Translations under genes and position numbers: made by a program
Part shown: positions 18,742 through 29,338 of the stretch, piece after piece
Layout of the letters: every line of letters begins with the position of its first letter
How positions within the stretch are numbered: position 1 is the first letter of the stretch
Notes under the pieces: generated by a model
What the model saw: only the letters and a program-made list of their open reading frames with translations
Databases searched by the model: none
Told to the model about the DNA's origin: nothing
Assembly (NCBI RefSeq): GCF_017916325.1
Contig: NC_090159.1
Coordinates: 291,501 to 355,500, forward strand
Direction: 5' to 3'
Origin: Leishmania martiniquensis
Lineage: Eukaryota; Euglenozoa; Kinetoplastea; Trypanosomatida; Trypanosomatidae
DNA length: 64,000 nucleotides

Positions 18742-20076
18742 AAAGCGGCGGCGGCGGCGGGCAGAGCGCTGCGCTCTGCGTTCGTGCGGATCTGCCTCTC
18801 GGCCTCTGCTCGCTGTGTACACCCTCCCCACTCACTCACACACAAAAAAAAAACGGAGCTCCTCGGTCGTTTGCAGGGGCGATGACACAAGCGGTATTCT
18901 TCGAGTGGCATCGTAAACTAAAAGTCCTCTTGAAGAGGCAGAGGGTCATGTGCGCCTCTTTATATGTATGCGTGTGTAGTGGGGGGAGGGGGGGCGACTG
19001 CTGCGGATGCTGGGGACGCGAGGAGCTGCCATGATGTGGATGTCGAGGGCGATCCCTCCGCAGACGCCAGTGGTTGTACTGTGGCAGGGGAGGGAGGTGA
19101 GAGGTGCATGAGCCGCGCCGCCTCCCCCCTGCCGTTGCTCCTTTGTGCGCCTGAGAGGTGGCAAGCGGCTAGGACGAAGAGAAGGCGTTTTATGCGTGCG
19201 TTCTCCGCCGCGCACGCCTGCGGCCTCCTCCCCTCCCTCCTCACTCTTGCTGGCCCTGTTGCTTTCAGCTCTCCTCCTTCCTCCTCCCCCCGTCTGCGTG
19301 GCTCGTATGAGAGGCATGCGCGGTGCCGTAGAAACGGGAGCGAGGGGGTGGGGAAAGCTAAGAAAGGGGGTCTCGGCACGTGAATGCAGCATGCATATCT
19401 CATGCGTACCAATGACCGTCAGAAGCATATCGACCGAGACATTTGAAGGTGCAGGCAGAGGCGCATCCGCAGGAAGCCGCACGTCGGCACCATTCAACAC
19501 GCGCGCTTTTTGAGGGGCGGGGAAAGGGGTAACGCTGACGAGAGAGCGGGCGCGCCGCTGGAGGCAGTCGTGCACGAGTGGTGGGAAGAGGGGCATTGTA
19601 GAGGCGCCACAACACAGTCGAGAGCAGTACCTTGCCCATACATCTGCCTATATGTCCTCTCTTCTTCCCTCATCGTACCTTTTTTTGGCACGGTGATGTG
19701 CTCGATCAACCCACCTTCCCTCTCATCCCCAGCCCACCCACACGCACACGCACACACTCCTCTTCGTATGCCATGTACTTCTCTTGCTCTGTCGGTTTCC
19801 ACCCGATCTCCCTCTTCCCCCCTCGAGTGTCTCTTCGTTGAATTGGTGGTGCGTGGCGAACACAGAAGCACCGAGAAACGCAGCGCGAGACCGCCCAGAC
19901 AGCAGGACGCACTCTTTGCTGTTTCTTTGTGCACCCCCCTCCCTCCCTCCCCCCACCACCACCACCACTATACCCCTTACCTTCAGCGCCTGCATTCACA
20001 CCGACACACAAATAGAGACGCACCATTGCAGGCACCAGCACACACGCACACAAGAGTCGCCCACATCATTAGAGGC
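18742..20076. other. Intergenic spacer
   Basis: No gene seen. Holds an A run near 18844-18853, G-rich sequence near 18980-19100, a copy of AGAGGCGCAT at 19457-19466, and T/C and CA-rich sequence with a CCCTCCCTCC/ACCACC stretch near 19936-19970 just upstream of the next gene. The open frame that extends upstream from the p28 gene here has no ATG and is not considered coding. Confidence 0.5.
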
Positions 20077-20790
20077 ATGTCCGCAGCCGCCCCGCCGTCA
20101 CTCGTCAAGTACGAAACGCCGGTGCTGCTCTCTGAAGCACTTCACAAGAGGTCCCTTGCCGCAAAGCGGCCGTTAGCGAATAACGGCAAGCCGCAGCCGC
20201 AGTCGGAGGATGTTCTCTTCAGCATTCTGCCCCCTCGAGAATTTGAGAAGGACGGGCAGCGTTGGGTGCAGTACCCCTCCAGCACCCCTGCAACCCGGCT
20301 CGATGTGATTCGGCTGCAGGAGCAGCTGGACACCTTGCTGGCAGACCGCCAGGCTCGCGAGACGGGCGTGTGCCCGATCCGCGAGGAACTCTATGGCCAG
20401 GTGTTCGATGAGCTCATTCGACAAGTCACGATCAGCTGTGCCGAGCGTGGGCTGCTGCTGCTGCGCGTGCGGGATGAGATTCGCATGACTTTGGATGCCT
20501 ACCGCTCTCTATATGAGAGTAGCATTGCATTCGGTATGCGCAAGGCTCTGCATGCGGAGCAAGCGCACGTGGAGCTAGAGGCGCGCGTGCGGGCGCTGGA
20601 ACGGGAGAAAGCTGAGCTGCAGCGGCAGGTGGAGGAATTGGTGGAGGACTGCGCGCGAATCGAGCAAGATGAGGAGCAGCGGCGACGCGACGAGCAGAAG
20701 AAGCACGATGAGGAGGTCGCCTTCTTTCGCCGCACGCAAGAGACGCTGACAGCCAACCTGCAGACCGTCGTGAACCCATCCAAGGCATGA
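20077..20790 (+). CDS. Axonemal inner-arm dynein light intermediate chain p28 (DNALI1-like)
   Basis: 237 residues from ATG 20077, close to the usual ~250 for the family. Recognisable blocks are SLVKYETPVLL near the N-terminus, EDVLFSILPPREFEKDGQRW, RLDVIRLQEQLDTLL, CPIREELYGQVFDELIRQVT and RGLLLLRVRDEIRMTLDAYR, in the order found in p28/DNALI1. Residues ~155-215 form a charged coiled coil (EARVRALEREKAELQRQVEE). p28 dimers associate with actin or centrin in single-headed inner-arm dyneins; a role in flagellar beating is expected in this flagellate. The longer frame upstream starts at TTG and reads as UTR. Confidence 0.92.
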   Translation: MSAAAPPSLVKYETPVLLSEALHKRSLAAKRPLANNGKPQPQSEDVLFSILPPREFEKDGQRWVQYPSSTPATRLDVIRLQEQLDTLLADRQARETGVCPIREELYGQVFDELIRQVTISCAERGLLLLRVRDEIRMTLDAYRSLYESSIAFGMRKALHAEQAHVELEARVRALEREKAELQRQVEELVEDCARIEQDEEQRRRDEQKKHDEEVAFFRRTQETLTANLQTVVNPSKA

Positions 20791-22487
<1,697 letters not shown>

Positions 22488-23886
22488 AGCCTACACGTAT
22501 GCCATCAGAGGCTAGAGAGCGGCGTCGTGGGGCAGGGGTGAGGGTGAAGATGCGGGTGCAGAGGTGGGAGGGGGGGCGAGGGGTCATGGGAAAGATGTAG
22601 GCTGTGTGGAGGAGCAGAAAGGGGGCAGCATGGTGGCCCGTCGATGCTGCCTCTCGTACCTCCCAGTGCCCGTGCATGCGAGGCACTCCCTCTCTCTGGA
22701 TACATGTGTGCATATATACACAGAGAGAGGGCCGTCGGCACGCATTCCGCTTCACCCCCTCCCCCTCCTCCTCTGTGATTGCAATCCGTTTGCCCTCTTC
22801 CGCGCGTGCGAGTAGCCGTAAGGCGGGTGATGGCGCTTGATGGTGACCGCCCCGCGACAGAATGAGGAAGAGTGAAAGATTTCTGTGAAAAGGGGCAGCC
22901 GGACGGAGGCGTTGAGGAAGGAGGGGGCTCTACTAACGGCCCCTCCCCACTCCCACATATATATATATACACACGGGGGTGTACGCTACAGCACGTGTTT
23001 AAGATCAGCGTCCAGACTGTGTGGACATCTCCACGTCTTCCTTTGGTTGTCTGCCTCTCTGTCTGCCTGTGTGTGTCGCCCAAGCGGGGCACGCCCGGCA
23101 TCGCCCTCTCTCCCCCCTCCCCCATCAAAATCAGTCGACGTTTCCTCCCCATTATTACCTCTCTATAAACTGCCTGACTGCGCACCGTAGCGCGCGCCTC
23201 CCCTCCCCCGACGCGCACACTTCACCTCTCGCCCTTCGTGGGGGCGTGACGGATGTAGGGGGTGCTGTATGCAAGTGGGGTGGGGGAGCTGACAGGCTCG
23301 AGAAACACAACCCGCGCTACTTTGATGGCGGCTCCTCAGTAGGGACGAGCATGGCTTGAGCACCGGTCGGCATCCCGCATCCCTTTCGCCTCTCTCGCTC
23401 TCGCTATCAGCCCTGCTATCTTCGCTGCTACTCCGAGGACGGGCATGGATCGGCAAGCACATGCATGAGGGCTGAAGAGGAGGGCGAGGTGTGTGGGGGG
23501 GAGGGGCGGAGGAGGCGGAAGGGGGACACCGATCTCGAGCGCGCCTGGCGGAAACGTGTTCGATCACCGACTCACACAGATCTCCGTGCGCGCAGGCGCC
23601 CCTACGCCCGCGTGTGTATGCCGTGAAAAGCACAGCTGGCGAACCCTCTGCATGTAAGACGGATGTCATCGGCAGCGATATCAGCAGTATCGCCCCGTCC
23701 CTACTCCTTCCTCCGCCTACTCTTTACCCGCAGTTTCCGACGAGCGTACGGGCAGCCCTCTTTTCCCTGACCTTTTTCCCTCCTTCCCCCACCCCACCCC
23801 TGACACACACAACACAAATAAAAGTGCGCGTACGCACACGCGCATCGCCCAAAACGCAGCAATCTTCAAGGAGGCCTCGCTCAGGC
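22488..23886. other. Intergenic spacer
   Basis: No gene seen. G-rich just after TIM (22530-22630), a TA run near 22957-22970, C/T-rich tracts near 23100-23130 and 23765-23800, and a CA-rich stretch before the next gene. An in-frame extension upstream of 23887 has no ATG. Confidence 0.45.
22955..22974. repeat. TA/CA microsatellite
   Basis: Short run of alternating AT passing into CACA in the presumed 3' UTR of TIM. Confidence 0.7.
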
Positions 23887-24924
23887 ATGTGTGCTGTACC
23901 GGCTCGTTTGGGTCTCAGCACGGCGGCGTCACTTCGCCGGTATCCTTGTGCATCACAAACGCGCAACCTCGAAGGGGCAGGCGGGGCTGGATGGAGCTGG
24001 TGCCGCCGCTTGGCCGGTGGGGCAACGACGATGGTGCGCACCACTGCAGCCCCTGCCTCGCCACTTTCGCTCTTGACGCCTCGGCGCACATACTACTGGC
24101 CGTACCCGGAAAACCTGGTGCCTGAAGGAGAGACCACGTCGCCCTTCCAATCCAGTCCTGTGCCGAGTGTGCGAGAGCGCATCGTCCAGGAGTACGCGCT
24201 CGGCCCACTATTCGGCAGCCGTACCCCCTGCTGCGTGCTGGGGTTCGCCGGCAGCGCAGGAGATGTTGTGGGGCGCAAGGGCGATGTGCGGCGGTGGGTT
24301 GCCAAGGTTCTGGGAAAGGCTGAGTCGGACGTGGAACTCGGTGCTCTCTTGCAAGCCAAAGAAATGCTGCTTCACCGCAGCGGAACCGATGAGTCACCAC
24401 GGCTCGCCGACGGGGCTGGGAGCCGGCCTGATGCAGAACTGCGTCGCGTGACGCGATACGCACGTCTTCCTGTTCAAGCACGCACGCTGCTCGAGGTGTA
24501 CCTGCCAGGGGAGGAAGTGGACGGAGCCGGCGTCTCGGCTGACGCGGATGCAATCATTCTCGCGCATGGGTACTTTCTACAGGAGCAGCTTTACCGATAC
24601 ATGACCGCAGCAGCGTCCTCTGCGCCAAAGGCCAGTGACCATAGCTGCATCGAGGCGAGCGAGCGTGCAGAGGCTGCGTGTGAGGCTCCGCTGCCTCATA
24701 AGGAGGAGAAGAGAAGGGAGGACGAGGCTGACTTGTGGTCGAGCGTTGCCGGCTTGCACGACGCGTGTGGCGTCGTCTACTGCGAGGTGCCGGCACTAGA
24801 TGAAAGCGATTTTGTCTTTGACCAGCTGTATGGCAAGAGGGTGGACGGCGAGACCGTGGAGCGGGTGATGAGCCGCTGGGCACGGCGCGCTGCGCAGCAG
24901 CATCAACAACAACAGAAGCGGTAA
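23887..24924 (+). CDS. Conserved-looking hypothetical protein, possibly mitochondrial
   Basis: 345 residues from ATG 23887; an alternative ATG at 24031 would give 297. I do not recognise a family. The N-terminal ~65 residues are rich in Arg, Ala, Ser and Thr and nearly free of acidic residues, which would suit a mitochondrial targeting sequence, ending near the aromatic segment RRTYYWPYPENLVPEG. The middle (about 120-250) looks folded, with RRWVAKVLGKAE and a segment LPVQARTLLEVYLPG. A charged insert (HKEEKRREDEADLW) precedes a C-terminal block VVYCEVPALDESDFVFDQLY and a final QHQQQQKR tail. Function unknown. Confidence 0.65.
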   Translation: MCAVPARLGLSTAASLRRYPCASQTRNLEGAGGAGWSWCRRLAGGATTMVRTTAAPASPLSLLTPRRTYYWPYPENLVPEGETTSPFQSSPVPSVRERIVQEYALGPLFGSRTPCCVLGFAGSAGDVVGRKGDVRRWVAKVLGKAESDVELGALLQAKEMLLHRSGTDESPRLADGAGSRPDAELRRVTRYARLPVQARTLLEVYLPGEEVDGAGVSADADAIILAHGYFLQEQLYRYMTAAASSAPKASDHSCIEASERAEAACEAPLPHKEEKRREDEADLWSSVAGLHDACGVVYCEVPALDESDFVFDQLYGKRVDGETVERVMSRWARRAAQQHQQQQKR

Positions 24925-25482
24925 TCGTTGTAGGCGTTGCCACTTCTGTTTTACATGGGTGTCTCCTCGTATCGCTCACACCCTCACAGACACACACGCA
25001 TACAGAAAGGCGTTCTAACCAGCGGTTCACCGCGCCAACCAAAAAAAAATGTCGATGCGCTCACCCGATGACAAAGCGGCGGGTGCACCTCTCACGCGAT
25101 ACGTATTGCTAGGGTCGGACGGTGCGTGCGGCACGAGGCCGCCCCTTCCCCTCCTCCCCTCTCCCCAAACCCCTCTTCCGTCGGAAGCGATGAGAAGAAG
25201 GGAGGCGCGCGTGTACGGGTGGCAGGGGAGCACAGAGGACGAGCCACAAGTCTCACAAAATGCGCAAGGGAAGGCATGAGTTGAGGGAAGAGCAAGTGTC
25301 GCGACGTTTCCGGTCTTCGACATGTCGCGGCGCTCGCGCACACGCACACACACAGTCGCAGGGAAAGGGACAGTTAGCTATTTATGCCTCTCGGCTCACT
25401 CCTTCCGCGCTCCTCCCATACGCCCCTCACAGCTTCGCCTGTCTTCGCTCTTCCAACGAGTCGCAGGCACTCCTCATCTCCA
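24925..25482. other. Intergenic spacer
   Basis: No gene seen. An A run at 25040-25049 and C/T-rich DNA near 25138-25175. An in-frame ATG at 25384 precedes the chosen start of the next gene. Confidence 0.45.
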
Positions 25483-26166
25483 ATGTCTCGGTCGGCGTGC
25501 TCGCGCGTCGTCGTCGCGCTTTTGGCAGTCGCCCTCCTGCTCGCCGGTAGCTGCAGTACCGGTGCGCACGCATTTCGGTTCCGCGCAGTGCCTGGAAAAG
25601 TGAAATGCTTCACGAGTGAGCATCCAGAAGGGGGTCGTTACGAGCTGCGCTACCGCATGATGCGCAGCCTAACGCCCTTCGTCTCGGTTGCAGTGACGTC
25701 GCGCGGCGGTCGCGTGTTGATGGAGCATGAGATCGCCAAGCCGGATGCGAAGGAGATAATTTCCATTGGCACAGACAGCCTCATCTCGATTTGCTTCCAC
25801 ACGTCAGAGAGGGCGGCGATAGCGGCGGTCTCGACAAATGTGACGCTCGACATCGTGGATGCCGAGGATGCGGAGCTGACGCGCATGAAGAAGCAGAGCT
25901 ACAGCACAACCACCCCCATCACACTCGGCGCCGGCAAGGGCAGCGGATCGCTGCAGCAGATGCAGTACATCTACGGGACCTTCGCCTCCCTGCGCTGGTG
26001 CTTCGTGACCCTCACCCGCGCTGACGAGGATATCCGCTACTCCCTTATGGAGGCGGAGCGGTTCTCATGGATTTTTGTGTACCTCTTCGTCGGCCTCGGC
26101 GTCCTCATCACGCTCGGCTCTTTTGTCCGTCTACGCGTCTTCATGAAGAGGGCAAAGATGCTGTGA
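25483..26166 (+). CDS. p24/emp24 family cargo receptor (GOLD domain)
   Basis: 227 residues from ATG 25483. Starting here puts a classical signal peptide at the N-terminus (VVVALLAVALLLAGSC then AHA|F); the in-frame ATG at 25384 would add 33 residues before it. The GOLD domain follows (FRFRAVPGKVKCF, about 28-130, with a second Cys in SLISICFHTSE). Next come a helical stretch and MEAERFSWIFVYLFVGLGVL, a single membrane segment at ~190-213 typical of the family, and a 12-residue cytosolic tail ending FMKRAKML. p24 proteins cycle between ER and Golgi in COPI/COPII vesicles and help load GPI-anchored cargo, which is abundant in trypanosomatids. The tail has basic residues but not a strict KKxx ending. 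Confidence 0.85.
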   Translation: MSRSACSRVVVALLAVALLLAGSCSTGAHAFRFRAVPGKVKCFTSEHPEGGRYELRYRMMRSLTPFVSVAVTSRGGRVLMEHEIAKPDAKEIISIGTDSLISICFHTSERAAIAAVSTNVTLDIVDAEDAELTRMKKQSYSTTTPITLGAGKGSGSLQQMQYIYGTFASLRWCFVTLTRADEDIRYSLMEAERFSWIFVYLFVGLGVLITLGSFVRLRVFMKRAKML

Positions 26167-26710
26167 GGAAGAGCGCCACGGCCAAAAAGCAGAGGATACA
26201 CCGCCGAAAGGGACGGTGATGCCCTCTACCTCCCGCTCGCTGCTATCGCTTTCCTCCCTGTTGTGGTGAATGTGTCATCGCCGATCCAAGCGTTCTCGCG
26301 CGCTGTCCTGTACGCTGCGGCTCTGAGCTGCGCCGCTTTCGCCCTCCCTTGGCTCTGGTCCGGGGGCATCCCTTCGTCTGCACGAGAAGTAAAGGCACTC
26401 GCGTGTCTGTGTCTAGGTGTGTGTGCGGGGGGAGGGGAGGGGGGTCGGCGTCGGACCTGGTGGTGAAGATTTCTTTTCGGTTGAACTGTGCGTCCTGCGC
26501 GCCCTTTCCCCATGCCTTTGCCCCAGTGCCTCGGCAGGGAATTATCCGCGTTGGTGTTCACGCCGGGGGCGTGTGCTTACATGTACGTATGCGCGGGTGT
26601 GTCTGCGCTGTTGTGTGGGTGTGCGTCGCTGTGGGACTCTCGAGCTTCTCACTTCGTCCGCCAGAGATCTTTCGGTGTGCCTAGCCATCCTCCCCACTCC
26701 CCCGTGTATG

Positions 26711-26730
26711 TATATATATATATATATATA
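26711..26730. repeat. (TA)10 microsatellite
   Basis: Ten uninterrupted TA units, unusual in otherwise GC-rich DNA. Confidence 0.9.
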
Positions 26731-27164
26731 CGTTGATTTAGTTGGATATGCATGCCTACAAGTGTGCACGTGCGTGGATGGTGCATGTGCTGTGCCTCGC
26801 ACAGGCACCGCTATCATCGTCATCAGCATTGCCGACTCCACTCGTTCAACGCTGCACGTCAGCGAACCTCTCGCGCAGCCCTGTTGCACGCCGAGGCGCT
26901 TTCGTCTCTCTGGGCTGTGGGTGTGTCTCTCTTGTTGGGGTGTCGCGGCTCCGTGCGGTGGATGGAGATGAACACGGCCGTCTACCGGTGGCCCACCCGT
27001 CCCCCACAGACCTCCTCGTCCGCCGGCAGCCGTGTCTTTGAGGCACAAGGAGGACACGATGCCCTCTTCCGCTGTCTCGTACCCTGGAAAGTATCGATGA
27101 ACGCTCTCTTATGCCTCATCGCGCCAAAAGCCTCCCCTTCCCTCTCTCTCCCTCTCCTCACTCT

Positions 27165-27186
27165 GGTGTGTGTGTGTGTGTGTGTG
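27165..27186. repeat. (GT)n microsatellite
   Basis: Run of GT dinucleotides directly followed by a G-rich stretch. Confidence 0.8.
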
Positions 27187-27391
27187 GTGGGGTGCCGTGA
27201 GGTCTTCGCTGCTCACATACACACGCCTTCTCTCGGCTCGCCTACACGAGCAGCGGTGTGAGGCACGTCGCTGTCGGCCTCCGCTGGCCCAGGCATCGTC
27301 TCGGTCTATGGGCATCCATTGCTCCCACTGCTCCCTCCTCCCCTCTGCTGTCTTGCCCCCCCTCTCTCTCCCCCTTCTCCGAGGGCGAAGC

Positions 27392-27745
27392 ATGCGCGGG
27401 TGGCTGATCGCGTTCCTCATGGTGGGATGCCTTGGAACGCTCTACATCGTCATCGGCATCTCCGTCCGCTACTACAGCGGTCTGCGTCACTGCCCGGAAG
27501 TGCTGCCCAACTACCGCTTCTGGTGCAGCATCCTCGACTACTGCTCGCGCGTGGTGACCTGTGGCCGCTGTCGCTTCTCCCCTGACCGCAGCGACCATGC
27601 GAGCGGAATCTTTGTTCTGCCAAGTCGGCCAGGCGTTGTAGCATCGGCGCGAAGGGTACAGTTCGAACTTCTCGCCAGCGACGCCGACGACGACTACGTC
27701 ATCAGTCGCGCCATGCAGCCGGCAGAGGTGGTGGTGAAGTACTGA
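27392..27745 (+). CDS. Small membrane protein resembling the tail of a mannose-6-phosphate-receptor/ATG27-type protein
   Basis: 117 residues from ATG 27392, preceded by a CT-rich tract. The N-terminus is one hydrophobic segment (WLIAFLMVGCLGTLYIVIGI), a signal anchor or membrane span. It is followed by SVRYYSGLRHCPEVLPNYRF and WCSILDYCSRVV. A hydrophobic span, then Tyr, a short basic loop, LPNY/H-x-x-W and a hydrophobic stretch is how the transmembrane-to-cytosol junction of cation-dependent mannose-6-phosphate receptors and ATG27-like proteins reads. The luminal lectin-like (MRH) domain is absent and no frame upstream supplies it. The remaining ~50 residues are a polar tail. The resemblance is short and judged by eye, so the family link is tentative. 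Confidence 0.55.
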   Translation: MRGWLIAFLMVGCLGTLYIVIGISVRYYSGLRHCPEVLPNYRFWCSILDYCSRVVTCGRCRFSPDRSDHASGIFVLPSRPGVVASARRVQFELLASDADDDYVISRAMQPAEVVVKY

Positions 27746-29338
27746 TGGGTGTGCATGAACACCAGCTCACACGGGTCGTCCGTTGTATGGCGAAATGGGA
27801 AGGGGGGAAGTATGCCAAATAATGACGCGTGCCGCCGTTGAATGGGCTGCCCGTCACCGTCAGGAGAGTAGGCCTCTCTTCGTGTCCTCCTTTCGATGCC
27901 CCCTTCGGTCACTGCCTCTACGGCTCACAGTGCGCCCCCTCTCTCTGCCTTCGCTCGCCCCTTCTCACTGCTCCTCTCGTGCGGTTGGTCGTGTCGGCTG
28001 TGAGCTTATGCGATGGTGTGGCGGGGAGAAGGGGGATGGGGAGGGGGAGGGGCCTAAGGGTATCCTCCACTGGCCTCCCGCCGTGACAGGAACACTCACA
28101 GGGTCATCATCCTTTTTCCTGCCTCTTCCGTCGCGTCCGGCTGCTCCTCCTATGCTCGCTGCGTCTGTCGCGCTCTACACGCGCTTGCGCACACGCGTCA
28201 ATGCCCATTCGCCCTTTCTTCGTTCGCTTTTCCCTTCTACTGGGTTGCTTTGCTATTCGCTCGTGGGCGTCGCTGGTGCGGGTCTCCCTTCTCTGCGCGG
28301 CTCTCCCGTCCTCCGTCTGTTTTTCTCCGGCGCCACGCGTGCTCCGCTAGTGGTTGATCGTTGTACCTCTGCGTGTCTGTGTGTGTATCTTTCTGCACCG
28401 GCCATGTGCTGCAATTGGTATCTGTAGACATACATGCGTGTGCGCGTGGTCCTCTGTGCACATGGGGGGGACGCACAGTCGCGTCTCGTGTCTCACTGCC
28501 CGCATCCTCCTCGTCTCCCCCGGCCTCCCCCTGCGACTCAGTCGAAAGCTCTTGTGGTGTTCTTCTTGGGGCACCCTTTTTTTTCCTTCGCCCTTGCTCC
28601 CCTCGCTGCTGCCTCTTCGCGTCAGCGCGCACCCTTTCCCACCCCTCCCCGCATCCCCTACACGTCATTAGTGCCCATGAAATCCTTACACGAGCGGGCA
28701 CACACGCAAGAGCAGGTAGCGGAGAAAGGCGAGCGTCGTAGCGACAGAGAGCAAGCCCATCAAGGGGGGGCCTTGGTGATGCGCGAATGTTTGCGTGCAC
28801 GTGTGTGCGTTGGGGAGGGGGGAGACACACAGAGCTCCTACCCGACGCAACCGTCTCCTTCCGAAAACTCCCACAAGCGGGCTCTCCCTCCTCCTCGTCC
28901 AGCACTCGCCGCGTGCCACCTTCCATTACCCTCGCTGCTCCCCTCCCCCCTCTCCCCCTGTTTCGGCCCTCCCGCGTTCGAAACGCACACCCGTTTCTCA
29001 CGCAGGCCGCTCAACCATAACCAACCGCAGCGACGTGCTGCGCTTGTGTACAGTCCATTTTGTTTTTTGGTGTGTATGTGTGTATAGAGTGGGAGGGCGT
29101 ACCGACCAGACCCACCCGAGCAACATCACGCGACTGAATGTACCAAAGTTTGTGTGTAGGCTGTGCCTGTCGAGTGCTGTCTTGGTGAAGGCGACTCGTG
29201 CGCCGTTATCACAGCCCGGCGCCACTTGGTATTCCGCGCCGCCGCACACACACAAAAAAAAAAACACGCGGACTTAGCGTAGTGATCACGAGCCCTTCCA
29301 CCTCTGCTGCTGCGTTGGTTCTCTTCTGCGCCTTTGCA
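27746..29338. other. Intergenic spacer
   Basis: No gene seen. Mixed G-rich (28015-28055) and CT-rich (28495-28650, 28915-28965) DNA, and an A run at 29254-29264. In-frame sequence upstream of 29339 has no ATG. Confidence 0.5.

Larger units (their letters stand above)
26167..27391. other. Intergenic spacer
   Basis: No gene seen. Contains G-rich (26417-26445), GT-rich, TA (26711-26730) and GT (about 27165-27185) repeats and a CT-rich tract at 27330-27380 ahead of the next gene. Confidence 0.5.

Noticed and set aside
17629..18831. 400-codon minus-strand frame opposite the PPR gene
   Set aside because: Mirror of a strongly G/C-third-biased gene; antisense frames of this kind are common here and the sense protein is clearly real.
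19510..20076. Upstream extension of the p28 frame
   Set aside because: Begins at TTG and reads as CA/CT-rich UTR; p28 similarity starts at the ATG at 20077.
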